Positions 55,834-63,999 of a stretch of DNA of 64,000 nucleotides are shown here, piece after piece. Both the position numbers and the translations under genes were made by a program. Within the stretch, counting starts at the first letter, position 1. Each line of letters opens with the position of its first letter. The notes beneath the pieces were generated by a model. The model was not told the DNA's origin. It worked only from the letters and a program-made list of their open reading frames with translations, and ran no database searches. This stretch comes from Nitrospira sp. (GTDB lineage Bacteria > Nitrospirota > Nitrospiria > Nitrospirales > Nitrospiraceae): NCBI GenBank assembly GCA_018242765.1, contig JAFEBH010000011.1:396659-460658 (forward strand), written 5' to 3'.

Positions 55834-56219
55834 ATCTCCTGTTAGATACCCATGTCTACTTGTGGTTTGTGGTGCAGTCCCCACGACTTCCGAAAGGCAT
55901 CTATCACCAGATCGAAACCACGCCGGTCGTCTATGTCAGTGCCGCCTCACTCTGGGAGATGGTCATTAAGATTCAATTGAAGAAGCTTGTTGCCGATCCA
56001 GACGAACTCGCCGCCAAAATCACGGCGAGTGGTTTTCAAGAATTGCCGGTGTCAGTGCCGCACACGCTGGCTCTTGAGCGGTTGCCATTTCACCACCGTG
56101 ACCCCTTCGACCGCATATTAGTGGCACAAGCCCACGTCGAACACCTACGCCTGCTCACGTATGATGCGGGGTTAAAGCCCTATGGCCCGGTGTGTCAGGT
56201 GATCGCAGAGGCCAACTGA
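55830..56219 (+). CDS. PIN domain toxin (intact)
   Basis: A 129-aa PIN-domain ribonuclease: LLLDTHVYLWF carries the first catalytic Asp, SAASLWEMVIK the Glu, and FHHRDPFDRILVAQA plus LLTYDAG the later acidic residues. This is the PIN subgroup usually paired with Phd-type antitoxins. Its ATG overlaps the antitoxin stop. Unlike the two other PIN genes in the island, its frame is intact. Confidence 0.87.
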   Translation: MNLLLDTHVYLWFVVQSPRLPKGIYHQIETTPVVYVSAASLWEMVIKIQLKKLVADPDELAAKITASGFQELPVSVPHTLALERLPFHHRDPFDRILVAQAHVEHLRLLTYDAGLKPYGPVCQVIAEAN

Positions 56220-56348
56220 TTACGTATCTCCTAGCAGTGTGGCCCCGATGACATGGCGGTGAGCCGGAGGCGTATGGAGGAGAATGGGCATTCAATGTAT
56301 GACGACGGGAAATTCGCTCATAAGAAAAGGTTCTAAACGATGTTTGGG

Positions 56349-56378
56349 TTGATGAGTGAAGTAAAACGGCTCTATGAT
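56349..56378 (+). promoter_or_regulatory. Candidate promoter for the AbrB-PIN module
   Basis: TTGATG (56349-56354) and TATGAT (56373-56378) with an 18-bp spacer lie about 30 bp before the antitoxin ATG. Confidence 0.45.
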
Positions 56379-56406
56379 CGATCCTACTACTCTAGGCGGA
56401 TTTGCC

Positions 56407-56616
56407 ATGGCGACAACCACGATTTCATCTAAGTTTCAGGTTGTGATACCGAAAGCGGTGCGAGACAAGCTTCATCTGGTGCCAAGACAACGCTTGCTGG
56501 TTGTTGAAAAGGGAGGCGTCATTACGCTTGTTCCGGAAGTGCCTCTCAAATCGCTGAAAGGTGCGCTCAGAGGAATGACGACGACTCATGTGAGAGAGAA
56601 GCAGGATCGTGAATGA
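56407..56616 (+). CDS. AbrB/MazE-type antitoxin (VapB-like)
   Basis: A 69-aa protein, MATTTISSKFQVVIPKAVRDKLHLVPRQRL then LVVEKGGVITLVPEVP: a swapped-hairpin AbrB DNA-binding domain with the typical ISSKFQVVIPK start. The short C-terminus would bind the PIN toxin. Its stop overlaps the toxin's ATG. The partner toxin gene is frameshifted, so the antitoxin may now act alone. Confidence 0.83.
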   Translation: MATTTISSKFQVVIPKAVRDKLHLVPRQRLLVVEKGGVITLVPEVPLKSLKGALRGMTTTHVREKQDRE

Positions 56617-56983
56617 AAATCCTTCTGGATTCCAGTGGTTGGATTGAATTCTTTAGGGATGGCCCCAGGGCCAACCGGTATGCCGCCTATCTCACTTCCC
56701 GATACCGTCTTATTACACCAACGATTGTGCTGTATGAGGTTTACAAGAAAATTAAACGAGAACGGGGAGAGGAACGGCCTTGCAGCTTGCCGGATGTCTC
56801 CACGCGACTCATGTGATTGCATTGACGGAGTCGATTGCCTTGCTCGCTGCCGATCTGAGTCTCCAGCACGGGCTTGCGATGGCTGATGCGATTGTCTATG
56901 CCACCGGGCGAGATCAGGAAGCGGAGGTGGTGACCGGTGACGCAGATCTCAAGGGGCTGCCAGGAGTCATGTACATTGTGTAG
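56613..56983 (+). pseudogene. Frameshifted PIN-domain toxin
   Basis: The first part, MKILLDSSGWIEFFRDGP to YEVYKKIKRERGEE, is the N-terminal half of a VapC-type PIN domain. The second half, ALQLAGCLHATHVIALTESIALLAADLSLQHGLAMADAIVYATGR to VMYIV, is in another frame that starts near 56779. A one-base loss (or two-base gain) around 56770-56779 explains the break. All expected PIN acidic residues exist across the two frames. A sequencing error is the alternative. Confidence 0.75.
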
Positions 56984-57136
56984 AGGATTCTCAAGACCTC
57001 TGCGGATGTGACCATCGTGCGATGACTATTTGTTGCAGATGCCATGTGTCCTCATCGCCACAGCTGAATCCCACCTTGCATCGAACTCCCCCTCCTGATA
57101 CGTTTGCTGCCCTACGTAACCTCCTGGGAGAGTGGC

Positions 57137-58648
57137 GTGCCGGACGGGTCGGGGCAGACCTACGATGTCTTCGTCAGCTATGCCCATGCGGATAATGAGA
57201 AGCCGCTTGGGTCAGTCGCACAGTACGGCTGGGTAACGACGCTCGCCCACAACCTGAACACCGGCCCCAATCATCGCCGCAAGAACCTCTTCATTGACCA
57301 TCGGCTGAAACCGGGCGATGTTTTTAGTGAGGATCTCTTCAAGACGGTTGGGCACAGTACCTTACTGTTGCTCCTGCTCTCACAGAACTACATCAAATCC
57401 GATTGGTGCGGGAAGGAGCTCGACCATTTTATTCGCACTCGGGCGAACGACCCCGACAAGCCAGCGGATGTGTTCGTCGTCGAGCTGTTCCCATTCGAGA
57501 CCTTTGCCAATGTTCCGGCCAATATCCAGAATCTTCGCAAGCGGCTCATCCATGCACAGTTTTGGCATCAACCAGCAGATGCCTCAGTCCCGTTGTTGGC
57601 AGGGGATCCCTCACCCCAGGAGAGTGGTGAAGAGAGCGCCAGACATTACTGGCGGAAGCTGCACGAACTGAGAAACGCGATCGACTCACGACTCCGCACG
57701 CTACAGCCTGACCAACCCTCGGTATCCGTTACCGTCAAAGCCCCTGCAGGGCCAGCCGTTGTTCGACAGGCAGGTGCGAAATCAGTACTGGGTAAGGTCC
57801 TTCTGGCTGATACGACCGAGGATTTGGTTCCGTTGCGTAGTGCGGTGAAGGCGGCTTTGGAGCCGGAAGGGGTCGTGGTCTTACCAGAGGGGGACTATGT
57901 CGGCCTGACACCGGGCGAGTTCGAGGCAGAGTTTACCCGTGACCTCGGAAAGAGCCAGCTCTTTGTCCAACTGCTTTCCCCAACGATGGGACGCACAGGG
58001 AGAAATTTCACGGCACCCTTGCCCCAGTTGCAGTTTGATCGTGCCGTCGCAGCCAAACTTCCGATCATGCAATGGTGCGAGCGATCGGTAAGTCCAGGTG
58101 ACATCGCTGATCCCGGCCATGCCAGGCTGTTCAACACGGAGTATCTGCGTGTCATCAACCGAACGGCGTTTCAAAGTGAAATCCTAGCAAAGCTGCACGC
58201 GATCGTGCGGGAGGCCGAGGCTGTCAGAATCGCAACATCGGTACAACCGGTGCGCGCTCCTGGCAAGAAAATGATCTTCGTTGACGACATCGCAGGAGAA
58301 AAGGATCTCAACGACAAACTGCGCGCCTGGTTGCGTGACGCGAACTGCGATGTCCGTGGGCTCCCGCCGAAGACCATCCTCGGGAACAACGGGATCGATC
58401 TCGTTCAGGTGCTCAAGCTGTGCCACGCAGGTATTACGGTCTTTGCAGATAGCGCCAAGCTGGAGACGGTATACAACCGCCTGGTCTTCTTTCTCAATCA
58501 GATTGCTGAATCTCGTTTGCCAGTGAATCGCTGGGGCATCTATGTGACTGATGATACAGCGCAGTGTGAACTCGGATTGACCTCTGATGAGGTGATCACG
58601 ATCACAGAGGAGCGCTTGCCAGATTTTGTGAGTGGGCTCGATCGATGA
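57137..58648 (+). CDS. TIR domain protein with two further TIR-like domains
   Basis: A 503-aa protein. Residues 8-150 are a TIR domain: YDVFVSYAHAD, KNLFIDHRLKPGDVFSEDL and LLSQNYIKSDWCGKELDHF with the WCxxE glutamate (Glu94) that is catalytic in NAD-cleaving TIR enzymes. Residues about 215-360 (KVLLADTTEDLVPLRSAVKAALE) and 375-500 (KMIFVDDIAGEKDLNDKLRAWL) look like two further, degenerate Rossmann/TIR-like domains. The GTG at 57137 has GGGAG six bases upstream; a TTG at 57104 is weaker. The stop overlaps the STAND gene start (ATGA). Probable effector or signalling partner of that protein. Confidence 0.82.
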   Translation: MPDGSGQTYDVFVSYAHADNEKPLGSVAQYGWVTTLAHNLNTGPNHRRKNLFIDHRLKPGDVFSEDLFKTVGHSTLLLLLLSQNYIKSDWCGKELDHFIRTRANDPDKPADVFVVELFPFETFANVPANIQNLRKRLIHAQFWHQPADASVPLLAGDPSPQESGEESARHYWRKLHELRNAIDSRLRTLQPDQPSVSVTVKAPAGPAVVRQAGAKSVLGKVLLADTTEDLVPLRSAVKAALEPEGVVVLPEGDYVGLTPGEFEAEFTRDLGKSQLFVQLLSPTMGRTGRNFTAPLPQLQFDRAVAAKLPIMQWCERSVSPGDIADPGHARLFNTEYLRVINRTAFQSEILAKLHAIVREAEAVRIATSVQPVRAPGKKMIFVDDIAGEKDLNDKLRAWLRDANCDVRGLPPKTILGNNGIDLVQVLKLCHAGITVFADSAKLETVYNRLVFFLNQIAESRLPVNRWGIYVTDDTAQCELGLTSDEVITITEERLPDFVSGLDR

Positions 58649-61600
58649 AGCGTGTCACTCTTAACCTCCAAGCTCCGTATGTCGGCCTTCGGCCATTTGG
58701 CGAACGGGATGCGGTCCTGTTTTTCGGACGTGAGCAGCATGTTCAAGATCTGCTGGACAAACTTGAAGGTCGGCAACGATTCATTGCGGTGCTCGGTGCC
58801 TCAGGTACCGGGAAATCGTCACTCGTACGGGCCGGTTTGGTACCGGCGCTCCATCGTGGCGCACTCACGGCAGCCGGACATAATTGGAATGTCTGCATCT
58901 TCAAGCCGGGCGATGCGCCGCTCACTAATCTGGCCCAGGCACTGACCGAGCATCCCTGGTGGAGAGATAGTGAAGACCGTAGCGATGCAGTGGCATCGCT
59001 GAGCGCATCATTGGCGCGGAGTCCACTGGCGCTGACCGAACTCTATCGGCAGAAGGCACAGGCGATGGATGGCCAGGCACTGTTGTTGATCGTCGATCAG
59101 TTCGAGGAAATCTTCCGCTATAGGCAGAAGAATGTTGATGAAGCCGAATCCTTTATTAATCTATTGCTCCGCTCGGCATCCGAAGATGTGCCGATCTACG
59201 TCGTGATGACCATGCGGTCAGATTTTCTTGGAAACTGTGTAACCTTCTTTGGGCTACCGGAGGCAATCAACCACGGCATCTATCTCACGCCGCGGCTGGG
59301 GCCGGACCAGCTTAAGTCGATCATTGCCTCGCCGCTGGCACTAGTTGGTGGAGATATCGATCCGCTGCTGGTGAGCAAGCTAGTGAACAGCCTAGGGGGC
59401 GAAGATGAGCTACCGATCATGGAGCATGCTCTTTTACGCATGTGGAACCGAGCTCGTAACAATGGGCGCCCCACCATTGAGCGGGAAGATTTCGAAACAG
59501 TCTGTGCGTCGCGTGAGGAGCTAGTGGGTCAGGCCAGACTTGGTTATGCGATCGACAATCACGCTTCCGAAATCTACTGCACTCTCTCTGCGCATCAGCA
59601 GATCATTGCACGCCAGTTGTTCCTCGCGCTGGTTACGCGACGTGAGGAGCGAGTGGTGCGTCGGTCGCAGATGCTGAAACAGTTGGTCGAGTTAGTGGGT
59701 GAACAGGAACGAGAGAACCTACTGTTTGTGATTAAGGCCTTTCGCGCTCAGGAGGCTGGGTTCCTATTTCCTCAGATAAGTACATCACTTAAAGACGACA
59801 ATATGATCGACATTAGCCACGAGAGCCTCTTCCGTCAGTGGGATCTGTTTAGGTGGTGGTTGGATGAAGAAGGTAAGGATGTCGAGGAGTTGAGAGAATG
59901 GCAGAAGCGTGCAGTCACGCAGCAAGAAGGCGGCGGCTGGCTTGATGAATACGATTGTGAGCGGGCACAGCGCTGGTTGGCTCGGATTGAGGAGCGAGTA
60001 TCTCCGGCTCAGTGGGCAACGCGTTATGGTGGATTAGTCTCCTATCGAAAGATCAAACAGTATATCGAGGAGAGTAATAAGCGTGTGACTCTGGCCAAGG
60101 CCAAACGGGAAGGTGTCTGGGCTCATGTGGCGAAAGCGGCGGTCGTACGATACGAGTGGGTGACGTTTGTGATGGTCCTGCTGACGCTTGTCACCCTTGG
60201 AGTGGGGACGTTCATGCTTGGCCGTGTGGAACGGAGCATCGTCGCCGCTGTTTGGCTTCCCCTCCTGGTGTTGTTGCTCTGGTCGTCTAGTCGATTGCGT
60301 GCAGAATATCGGCAGGCTCAGCAGGAAAGCGCGTGGGCACGTGCCGCGGAAGCCGCGTTGCTCCAGAGCCAGGAACGGAATCGGGCGATCGTCGATACGG
60401 CTCTCGATGGGGTGATTACGATCGACGCGGCCGGTATCGTGACGGAGTGGAATGCGCAGGCCTCAGCCATCTTTGGTTGGGCGAGGGAAGAAGCGATAGG
60501 GAGTCTGCTGTCGGAGACCATCATCCCGGAGCGTGACCGCGAGGCCCATGCGAGCGGGATCCATGAGTATCTCAAGACCGGAGTCGGCCCGGTGCTGAAT
60601 CGGCGGATCGAGATTGCGGCGCGGCATCGGGATGGGCATGAGTTTCCGGTTGAAATTGCCGTCTCACCGGCGCGGATTGGGGAAACCTACATCTTCAGCG
60701 CGTTCGTGCGCGACATCACGGATCGCCGTCGAGCCGAGCGGCGCCTGGCTTCCCAATATGCGGTGACGCGGGTGCTCTCTGAATCAATCACGCTGGAGCA
60801 AGCGGTTCCACGAATCATTCAGGCGGTTGGCGAGAGTCTGGAATGGGACCTCGGGGTATTCTGGAGGCTGGAGAGACAGTCGGGTACCTTGCACTGTCTC
60901 AATTATTGGCAAGCACTGCCTGGTGTGACTGATGGGTTCATTACCGAGATGCAGTCCCGAGTGTTTAAGCCGGGGGTGGGATTACCGGGCAGGATTTTAG
61001 AAAGCGGAAGTCCGGTTTGGATCAGAGATGTCGCGCTTGATCCTACCTTTGACCGAGCCGATCTGGCCGCTAAGACGGGGGTCCGGAGCGCGTTCGGGTT
61101 CCCGATCCGCATTGGTAGGGACATCGAGGGGGTGATCGAGTTTTTCAGTCATCAAATCCGTGAGTCGGATAACGAGTTGATCAGCATAATTACCGACGTC
61201 GGGTTGAAGATCGGCCAATTTGGTGAACGAACTCGGGAGCAGACTCGAACCGAGGAGGCCCTACGGCAAACCGAAGCGCAACTGCGGCAATCCCAAAAAA
61301 TGGAGGCCGTCGGACGACTCGCTGGGGGGGTAGCCCACGATTTTAACAATCTGCTGACGGTCATTCGTGGATATAGCGAGTTGATTCTTGGTCGTCTTGC
61401 ACCAGGGGATCCCGTCCGACGGGAGATGGACGAAGTGAAAAAGGCTACGGATCGGGCAGTTGGCCTGACGAGCCAGCTCCTGACGTTCAGCCGGCGACAA
61501 TTTGTGGCAGCCAAGGTTCTGGACTTGAACGCGCTCGTCATGAATATGGATGGGCTGTTGCGACGGCTTCTCGGAGAGGATGTGGTGGAGCTCTCCGCGG

Positions 61601-62070
61601 ACCTCGATCCGAAGCTCTGGGCCATCAAGGCAGATCCCGGCCAGATTGAGCAGGTGATTATGAATCTGGCGATGAATGCACGGGACGCGATGCCGACGGG
61701 AGGGAAGCTGACGATCCAGACGAAGAATGTCACCATCGGAAAGGGGGGCCGACGTCAGACGGTAATGGTTGAGCCTGGTGCCTATGTGTTGCTCGAGGTG
61801 AAGGATACCGGGCATGGCATGAGTGAGGACACGCAAGCGCATCTCTTTGAGCCGTTCTTTACGACGAAAGAAAAAGGGAAGGGAACGGGGCTTGGGTTGT
61901 CAACCGTCTACGGGGTCGTCAAACAAAGCGGCGGGACGATCACGATCGAGAGCAAGAAGGGACAGGGAACCGTCTGCAAGATCTTTTTCCCCAAAACGAA
62001 TGAGATCGTGGAGTCAAAGCAAGTGGTTGGTGAAACGGTCAGAGGGGCAGTCGGCAAAGAACGGCCCTAG
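58645..62070 (+). CDS. nSTAND NTPase fused to a PAS-GAF-histidine kinase
   Basis: A 1141-aa fusion. Residues 10-~430 are an nSTAND1-type NTPase: PYVGLRPFGERDAVLFFGRE, Walker A GASGTGKS (51-58), Walker B LLLIVDQFEE (147-156), the arginine-containing MTMRSDF, MEHALLRMWNRA, and a winged-helix region ISHESLFRQWDLFRWWL. From Arg502 to near the end it is a near-copy of the kinase at 50234: two transmembrane helices, PAS, GAF, HisKA (His898) and HATPase with NLAMNARDAMP and GKGTGLGLS. It stops where the receiver domain would begin. STAND relatives normally end in WD40 or other repeats. Coupled to the TIR gene by a four-base overlap. Confidence 0.85.
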   Translation: MKRVTLNLQAPYVGLRPFGERDAVLFFGREQHVQDLLDKLEGRQRFIAVLGASGTGKSSLVRAGLVPALHRGALTAAGHNWNVCIFKPGDAPLTNLAQALTEHPWWRDSEDRSDAVASLSASLARSPLALTELYRQKAQAMDGQALLLIVDQFEEIFRYRQKNVDEAESFINLLLRSASEDVPIYVVMTMRSDFLGNCVTFFGLPEAINHGIYLTPRLGPDQLKSIIASPLALVGGDIDPLLVSKLVNSLGGEDELPIMEHALLRMWNRARNNGRPTIEREDFETVCASREELVGQARLGYAIDNHASEIYCTLSAHQQIIARQLFLALVTRREERVVRRSQMLKQLVELVGEQERENLLFVIKAFRAQEAGFLFPQISTSLKDDNMIDISHESLFRQWDLFRWWLDEEGKDVEELREWQKRAVTQQEGGGWLDEYDCERAQRWLARIEERVSPAQWATRYGGLVSYRKIKQYIEESNKRVTLAKAKREGVWAHVAKAAVVRYEWVTFVMVLLTLVTLGVGTFMLGRVERSIVAAVWLPLLVLLLWSSSRLRAEYRQAQQESAWARAAEAALLQSQERNRAIVDTALDGVITIDAAGIVTEWNAQASAIFGWAREEAIGSLLSETIIPERDREAHASGIHEYLKTGVGPVLNRRIEIAARHRDGHEFPVEIAVSPARIGETYIFSAFVRDITDRRRAERRLASQYAVTRVLSESITLEQAVPRIIQAVGESLEWDLGVFWRLERQSGTLHCLNYWQALPGVTDGFITEMQSRVFKPGVGLPGRILESGSPVWIRDVALDPTFDRADLAAKTGVRSAFGFPIRIGRDIEGVIEFFSHQIRESDNELISIITDVGLKIGQFGERTREQTRTEEALRQTEAQLRQSQKMEAVGRLAGGVAHDFNNLLTVIRGYSELILGRLAPGDPVRREMDEVKKATDRAVGLTSQLLTFSRRQFVAAKVLDLNALVMNMDGLLRRLLGEDVVELSADLDPKLWAIKADPGQIEQVIMNLAMNARDAMPTGGKLTIQTKNVTIGKGGRRQTVMVEPGAYVLLEVKDTGHGMSEDTQAHLFEPFFTTKEKGKGTGLGLSTVYGVVKQSGGTITIESKKGQGTVCKIFFPKTNEIVESKQVVGETVRGAVGKERP
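60148..62055 (+). repeat. Direct repeat with 50273-52170 (histidine kinase region, copy 2)
   Basis: Second copy of the 1.9-kb kinase segment. Homology starts abruptly at the codon for Arg502 of the fusion and ends near GAVGKE, where the other copy continues into its receiver domain. Confidence 0.85.
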
Positions 62071-62433
62071 CAGTAGTAAGAAGGTGACGTGGCCGGATCC
62101 TGTCCTGTGTATCGTCATGTGAGCAGGTCTGATTGACTGCTCGATCCACTCCGAGCATCTGTTCTATTTGCGCTCCATCTCAGTGCCTACTGATGAGGAA
62201 AATCTGTTGCACTGACTGTTAAATCGCGGTGGGGACGTATATGGCGTGTCGCCGGGATAAGTAACAAGGACGGATCTTGTAGTGCGCATGGCCAGGGGAG
62301 CAAGTCAAATTTTTCCACCATCTCACCGGCCCCTCGCATAGCGTCTCACCAATAGCGAGCATGTTCGGTTCGTGATGACCCATCCGAAAGCCGTCGCTGA
62401 ATCCCGACGTCCCATACCGTTATCCCATCGTGC
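62071..62433. other. Intergenic region after the fusion gene
   Basis: About 360 bp. No remnant of a receiver domain is visible in any frame, and no gene, terminator or repeat could be supported. Confidence 0.5.
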
Positions 62434-62462
62434 TTGACATCATAATTGAGGGCTGCTATCCG
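62434..62462 (+). promoter_or_regulatory. Promoter of the ribbon-helix-helix/PIN module
   Basis: A consensus TTGACA (62434-62439) is followed by 17 bp and TATCCG (62457-62462), just before the antitoxin gene. Confidence 0.6.
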
Positions 62463-62486
62463 GTTGTTGAAATATTCAACAACCGG
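62460..62486. promoter_or_regulatory. 27-bp perfect palindrome, likely antitoxin operator
   Basis: CCGGTTGTTGAA, a 3-base centre ATA, and its exact complement TTCAACAACCGG. It overlaps the -10 and ends 10 bp before the ATG, the expected site for autorepression by the ribbon-helix-helix antitoxin. Confidence 0.75.
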
Positions 62487-62496
62487 GGGATTTGCG

Positions 62497-62730
62497 ATGG
62501 CCACCGTGAATTTTAGCGTCCCGTCAGATGTGAAGGATGCATTTGATAAGGCCTTTCGGCGACAGAACAAGAGTGCAGTGTTGACCGAGCTCATGCGGCA
62601 GGCGGTTGAGGAGCGACACCGCCGTCAGCGCCGAGCCAAGGTGGTTGATCAGCTCTTGTCATTACGAAAGCAGACGCGGCGGGTGACTGAGAAGGCTATT
62701 CAAGCTGCGAGGAGACGCAAGCGACCGTGA
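62497..62730 (+). CDS. Ribbon-helix-helix antitoxin
   Basis: A 77-aa protein: MATVNFSVPSDVKDAFDKAF supplies the beta strand and first helix of a CopG/RHH domain, followed by NKSAVLTELMRQAVEERHRR and a very basic C-terminus (QAARRRKRP). The ATG at 62497 is directly after the palindrome; an upstream in-frame start would lie inside the operator. Its stop overlaps the GTG of the decayed toxin. The DNA-binding part is intact, so it may still repress its operator. Confidence 0.8.
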   Translation: MATVNFSVPSDVKDAFDKAFRRQNKSAVLTELMRQAVEERHRRQRRAKVVDQLLSLRKQTRRVTEKAIQAARRRKRP

Positions 62731-63161
62731 CGACGGTCGTGCTTGATGTCAGTGTGATTGTGAAGTGAGTCTTTGTTGATCGTGCCGCAGAGTGCCCTTC
62801 GTTTTAGGCCCTCCAGATTCTCCAGTTGATCAAAGAGGGTTGGCTCGCTGTCGTGCAACCACCGCACTGGTTGGCTGAGGTGGCTGCGGTCATTGCACGT
62901 TTGGATCCTGGTCGGGCACGCCGAGCCGTTTCCCTTCTGGACGCGCTTGAGTTGCCGGTCATAACGGACAGTGAGGTCTATCAGAAGGCCTGTGATCTCT
63001 CTGCCTCACTCGCACCGCATGTCTTCGATACGCTGTATCACGCCGTGGCATTGTACGAACCTGGAACGGTGCTGATCACCGCCGATGAACGGTATTATCG
63101 GCAAGCTCATACAATCGGTCGGATTGTGAGATTGCACGACTTCGTTCCGTCGGCAAGGTAA
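62727..63161 (+). pseudogene. PIN-domain toxin with two in-frame stops
   Basis: GTG at 62727 begins VTTVVLDVSVIVK, the start of a PIN domain with its first Asp. TGA at 62766 (where Trp is expected) and TAG at 62805 interrupt the frame, which otherwise stays open through VQPPHWLAEVAAVIARLD, FDTLYHAVALYEPGTVLITADERYY to the end at 63161. No frameshift is needed. The later acidic residues are kept, so the decay is recent or specific to the 5' end. A truncated product from an internal start near 62826 would lack the first catalytic Asp. Confidence 0.8.
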
Positions 63162-63195
63162 CTAGGTTCTCACTGAGTCGTGCGAGACGCAACGC

Positions 63196-63684
63196 TTACT
63201 CCCGCGCCGGGGCGATAAAACGGATCGTGGCCTCTACGGGTAAGCCAAGCGTGCTCAGGGCGGTTGGGATACTGATCAGCACCAACAGATCGATCTGTTG
63301 ACCGGCCTGCAGCATCGGTGCTTTCAGCTGCCCTATGTTCTGGCCGCAGGCTCCACGTTCAATGAGTTCGATCTGTCCACTGTCATCTTCAACGGTCAGG
63401 GTGGTGCTTTCGTGCGCAAAGCCGCAGATCATCCGATTCGTGATGATCTCGGTCTGAACGGCTGTGATCGTACCTCTCAACCGAATCTCTCTCATCTGAT
63501 ATCGATCAGGGTGGGCGAGGAGCGTCCCGATCGGAATCCGTTCGTAAGAGGTGAGGAGGCCACGGAATGGTCCACTATGAGCGGATCGGGGGAGATCGTC
63601 TGCTGCCATTCCAGGTTGTAGGAAAGGCGACCATGTTATGGCTACAGTGATCAACAGGCAGGTCAGAAAACGAATAGTTGCCAT
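63196..63684 (-). CDS. Exported hypothetical protein, 162 aa
   Basis: A signal peptide (MATIRFLTCLLITVAITWSPFLQPGMA) is followed by a short beta-rich domain: IPIGTLLAHPDRYQMREIRLRGTITAV, TTLTVEDDSGQIELIERGACG, LKAPMLQAGQQIDLLVLI. The pattern resembles OB-fold proteins such as tOB or YgiW-like domains. Two cysteines (CGF and ACG) might bond. Periplasmic by prediction; no operon partner visible. Confidence 0.65.
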   Translation of the reverse strand: MATIRFLTCLLITVAITWSPFLQPGMAADDLPRSAHSGPFRGLLTSYERIPIGTLLAHPDRYQMREIRLRGTITAVQTEIITNRMICGFAHESTTLTVEDDSGQIELIERGACGQNIGQLKAPMLQAGQQIDLLVLISIPTALSTLGLPVEATIRFIAPARE

Positions 63685-63792
63685 GACTCCAATCGTAGCA
63701 GAGGGTCGATAGGTCGGCGCCGATCATTCGGCACAGTGCCGCTTGGTCGACACCGGACTAAAAGGGTTTGCTTTCCAACCGGCGACATCAAT

Positions 63793-63999
63793 TCATCGAA
63801 TCTCCACATATTCCAACAACATAGCGCGCATCACGTCGGAGAGATCCAGTTGGAACGCAAGTTGCCCATGTGTGAGGGAGTGAGAGTGACGCGGCGTGTC
63901 GGGACACAGGTTACAAGTGATGACACCGTCGCCATCATGTAGCAGTGAATGCTGGGTATAGCGAGTTTCAATAAGCAAAGGAGACGGTATGAATTGAGT
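63793..63999 (-). CDS. Partial hypothetical protein at the window edge
   Basis: A frame open to the window edge encodes at least 68 residues, ending LDLSDVMRAMLLEYVEIR. It includes a CNLCPDTPRHSH segment that may bind a metal. The N-terminus lies outside the window. No family is recognised; it may not be a real gene. Confidence 0.35.
   Translation of the reverse strand, partial: TQFIPSPLLIETRYTQHSLLHDGDGVITCNLCPDTPRHSHSLTHGQLAFQLDLSDVMRAMLLEYVEIR

Noticed and set aside
50273..62055. The direct repeats as ends of a transposon or integrated element
   Set aside because: No transposase, integrase, terminal inverted repeats or tRNA attachment site is seen; the repeats are coding kinase sequence.
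62766..62768. TGA in the PIN toxin read as a selenocysteine codon
   Set aside because: A second stop (TAG) follows 39 bases later, no hairpin of SECIS type is evident, and a Trp is normally found here; decay is simpler.
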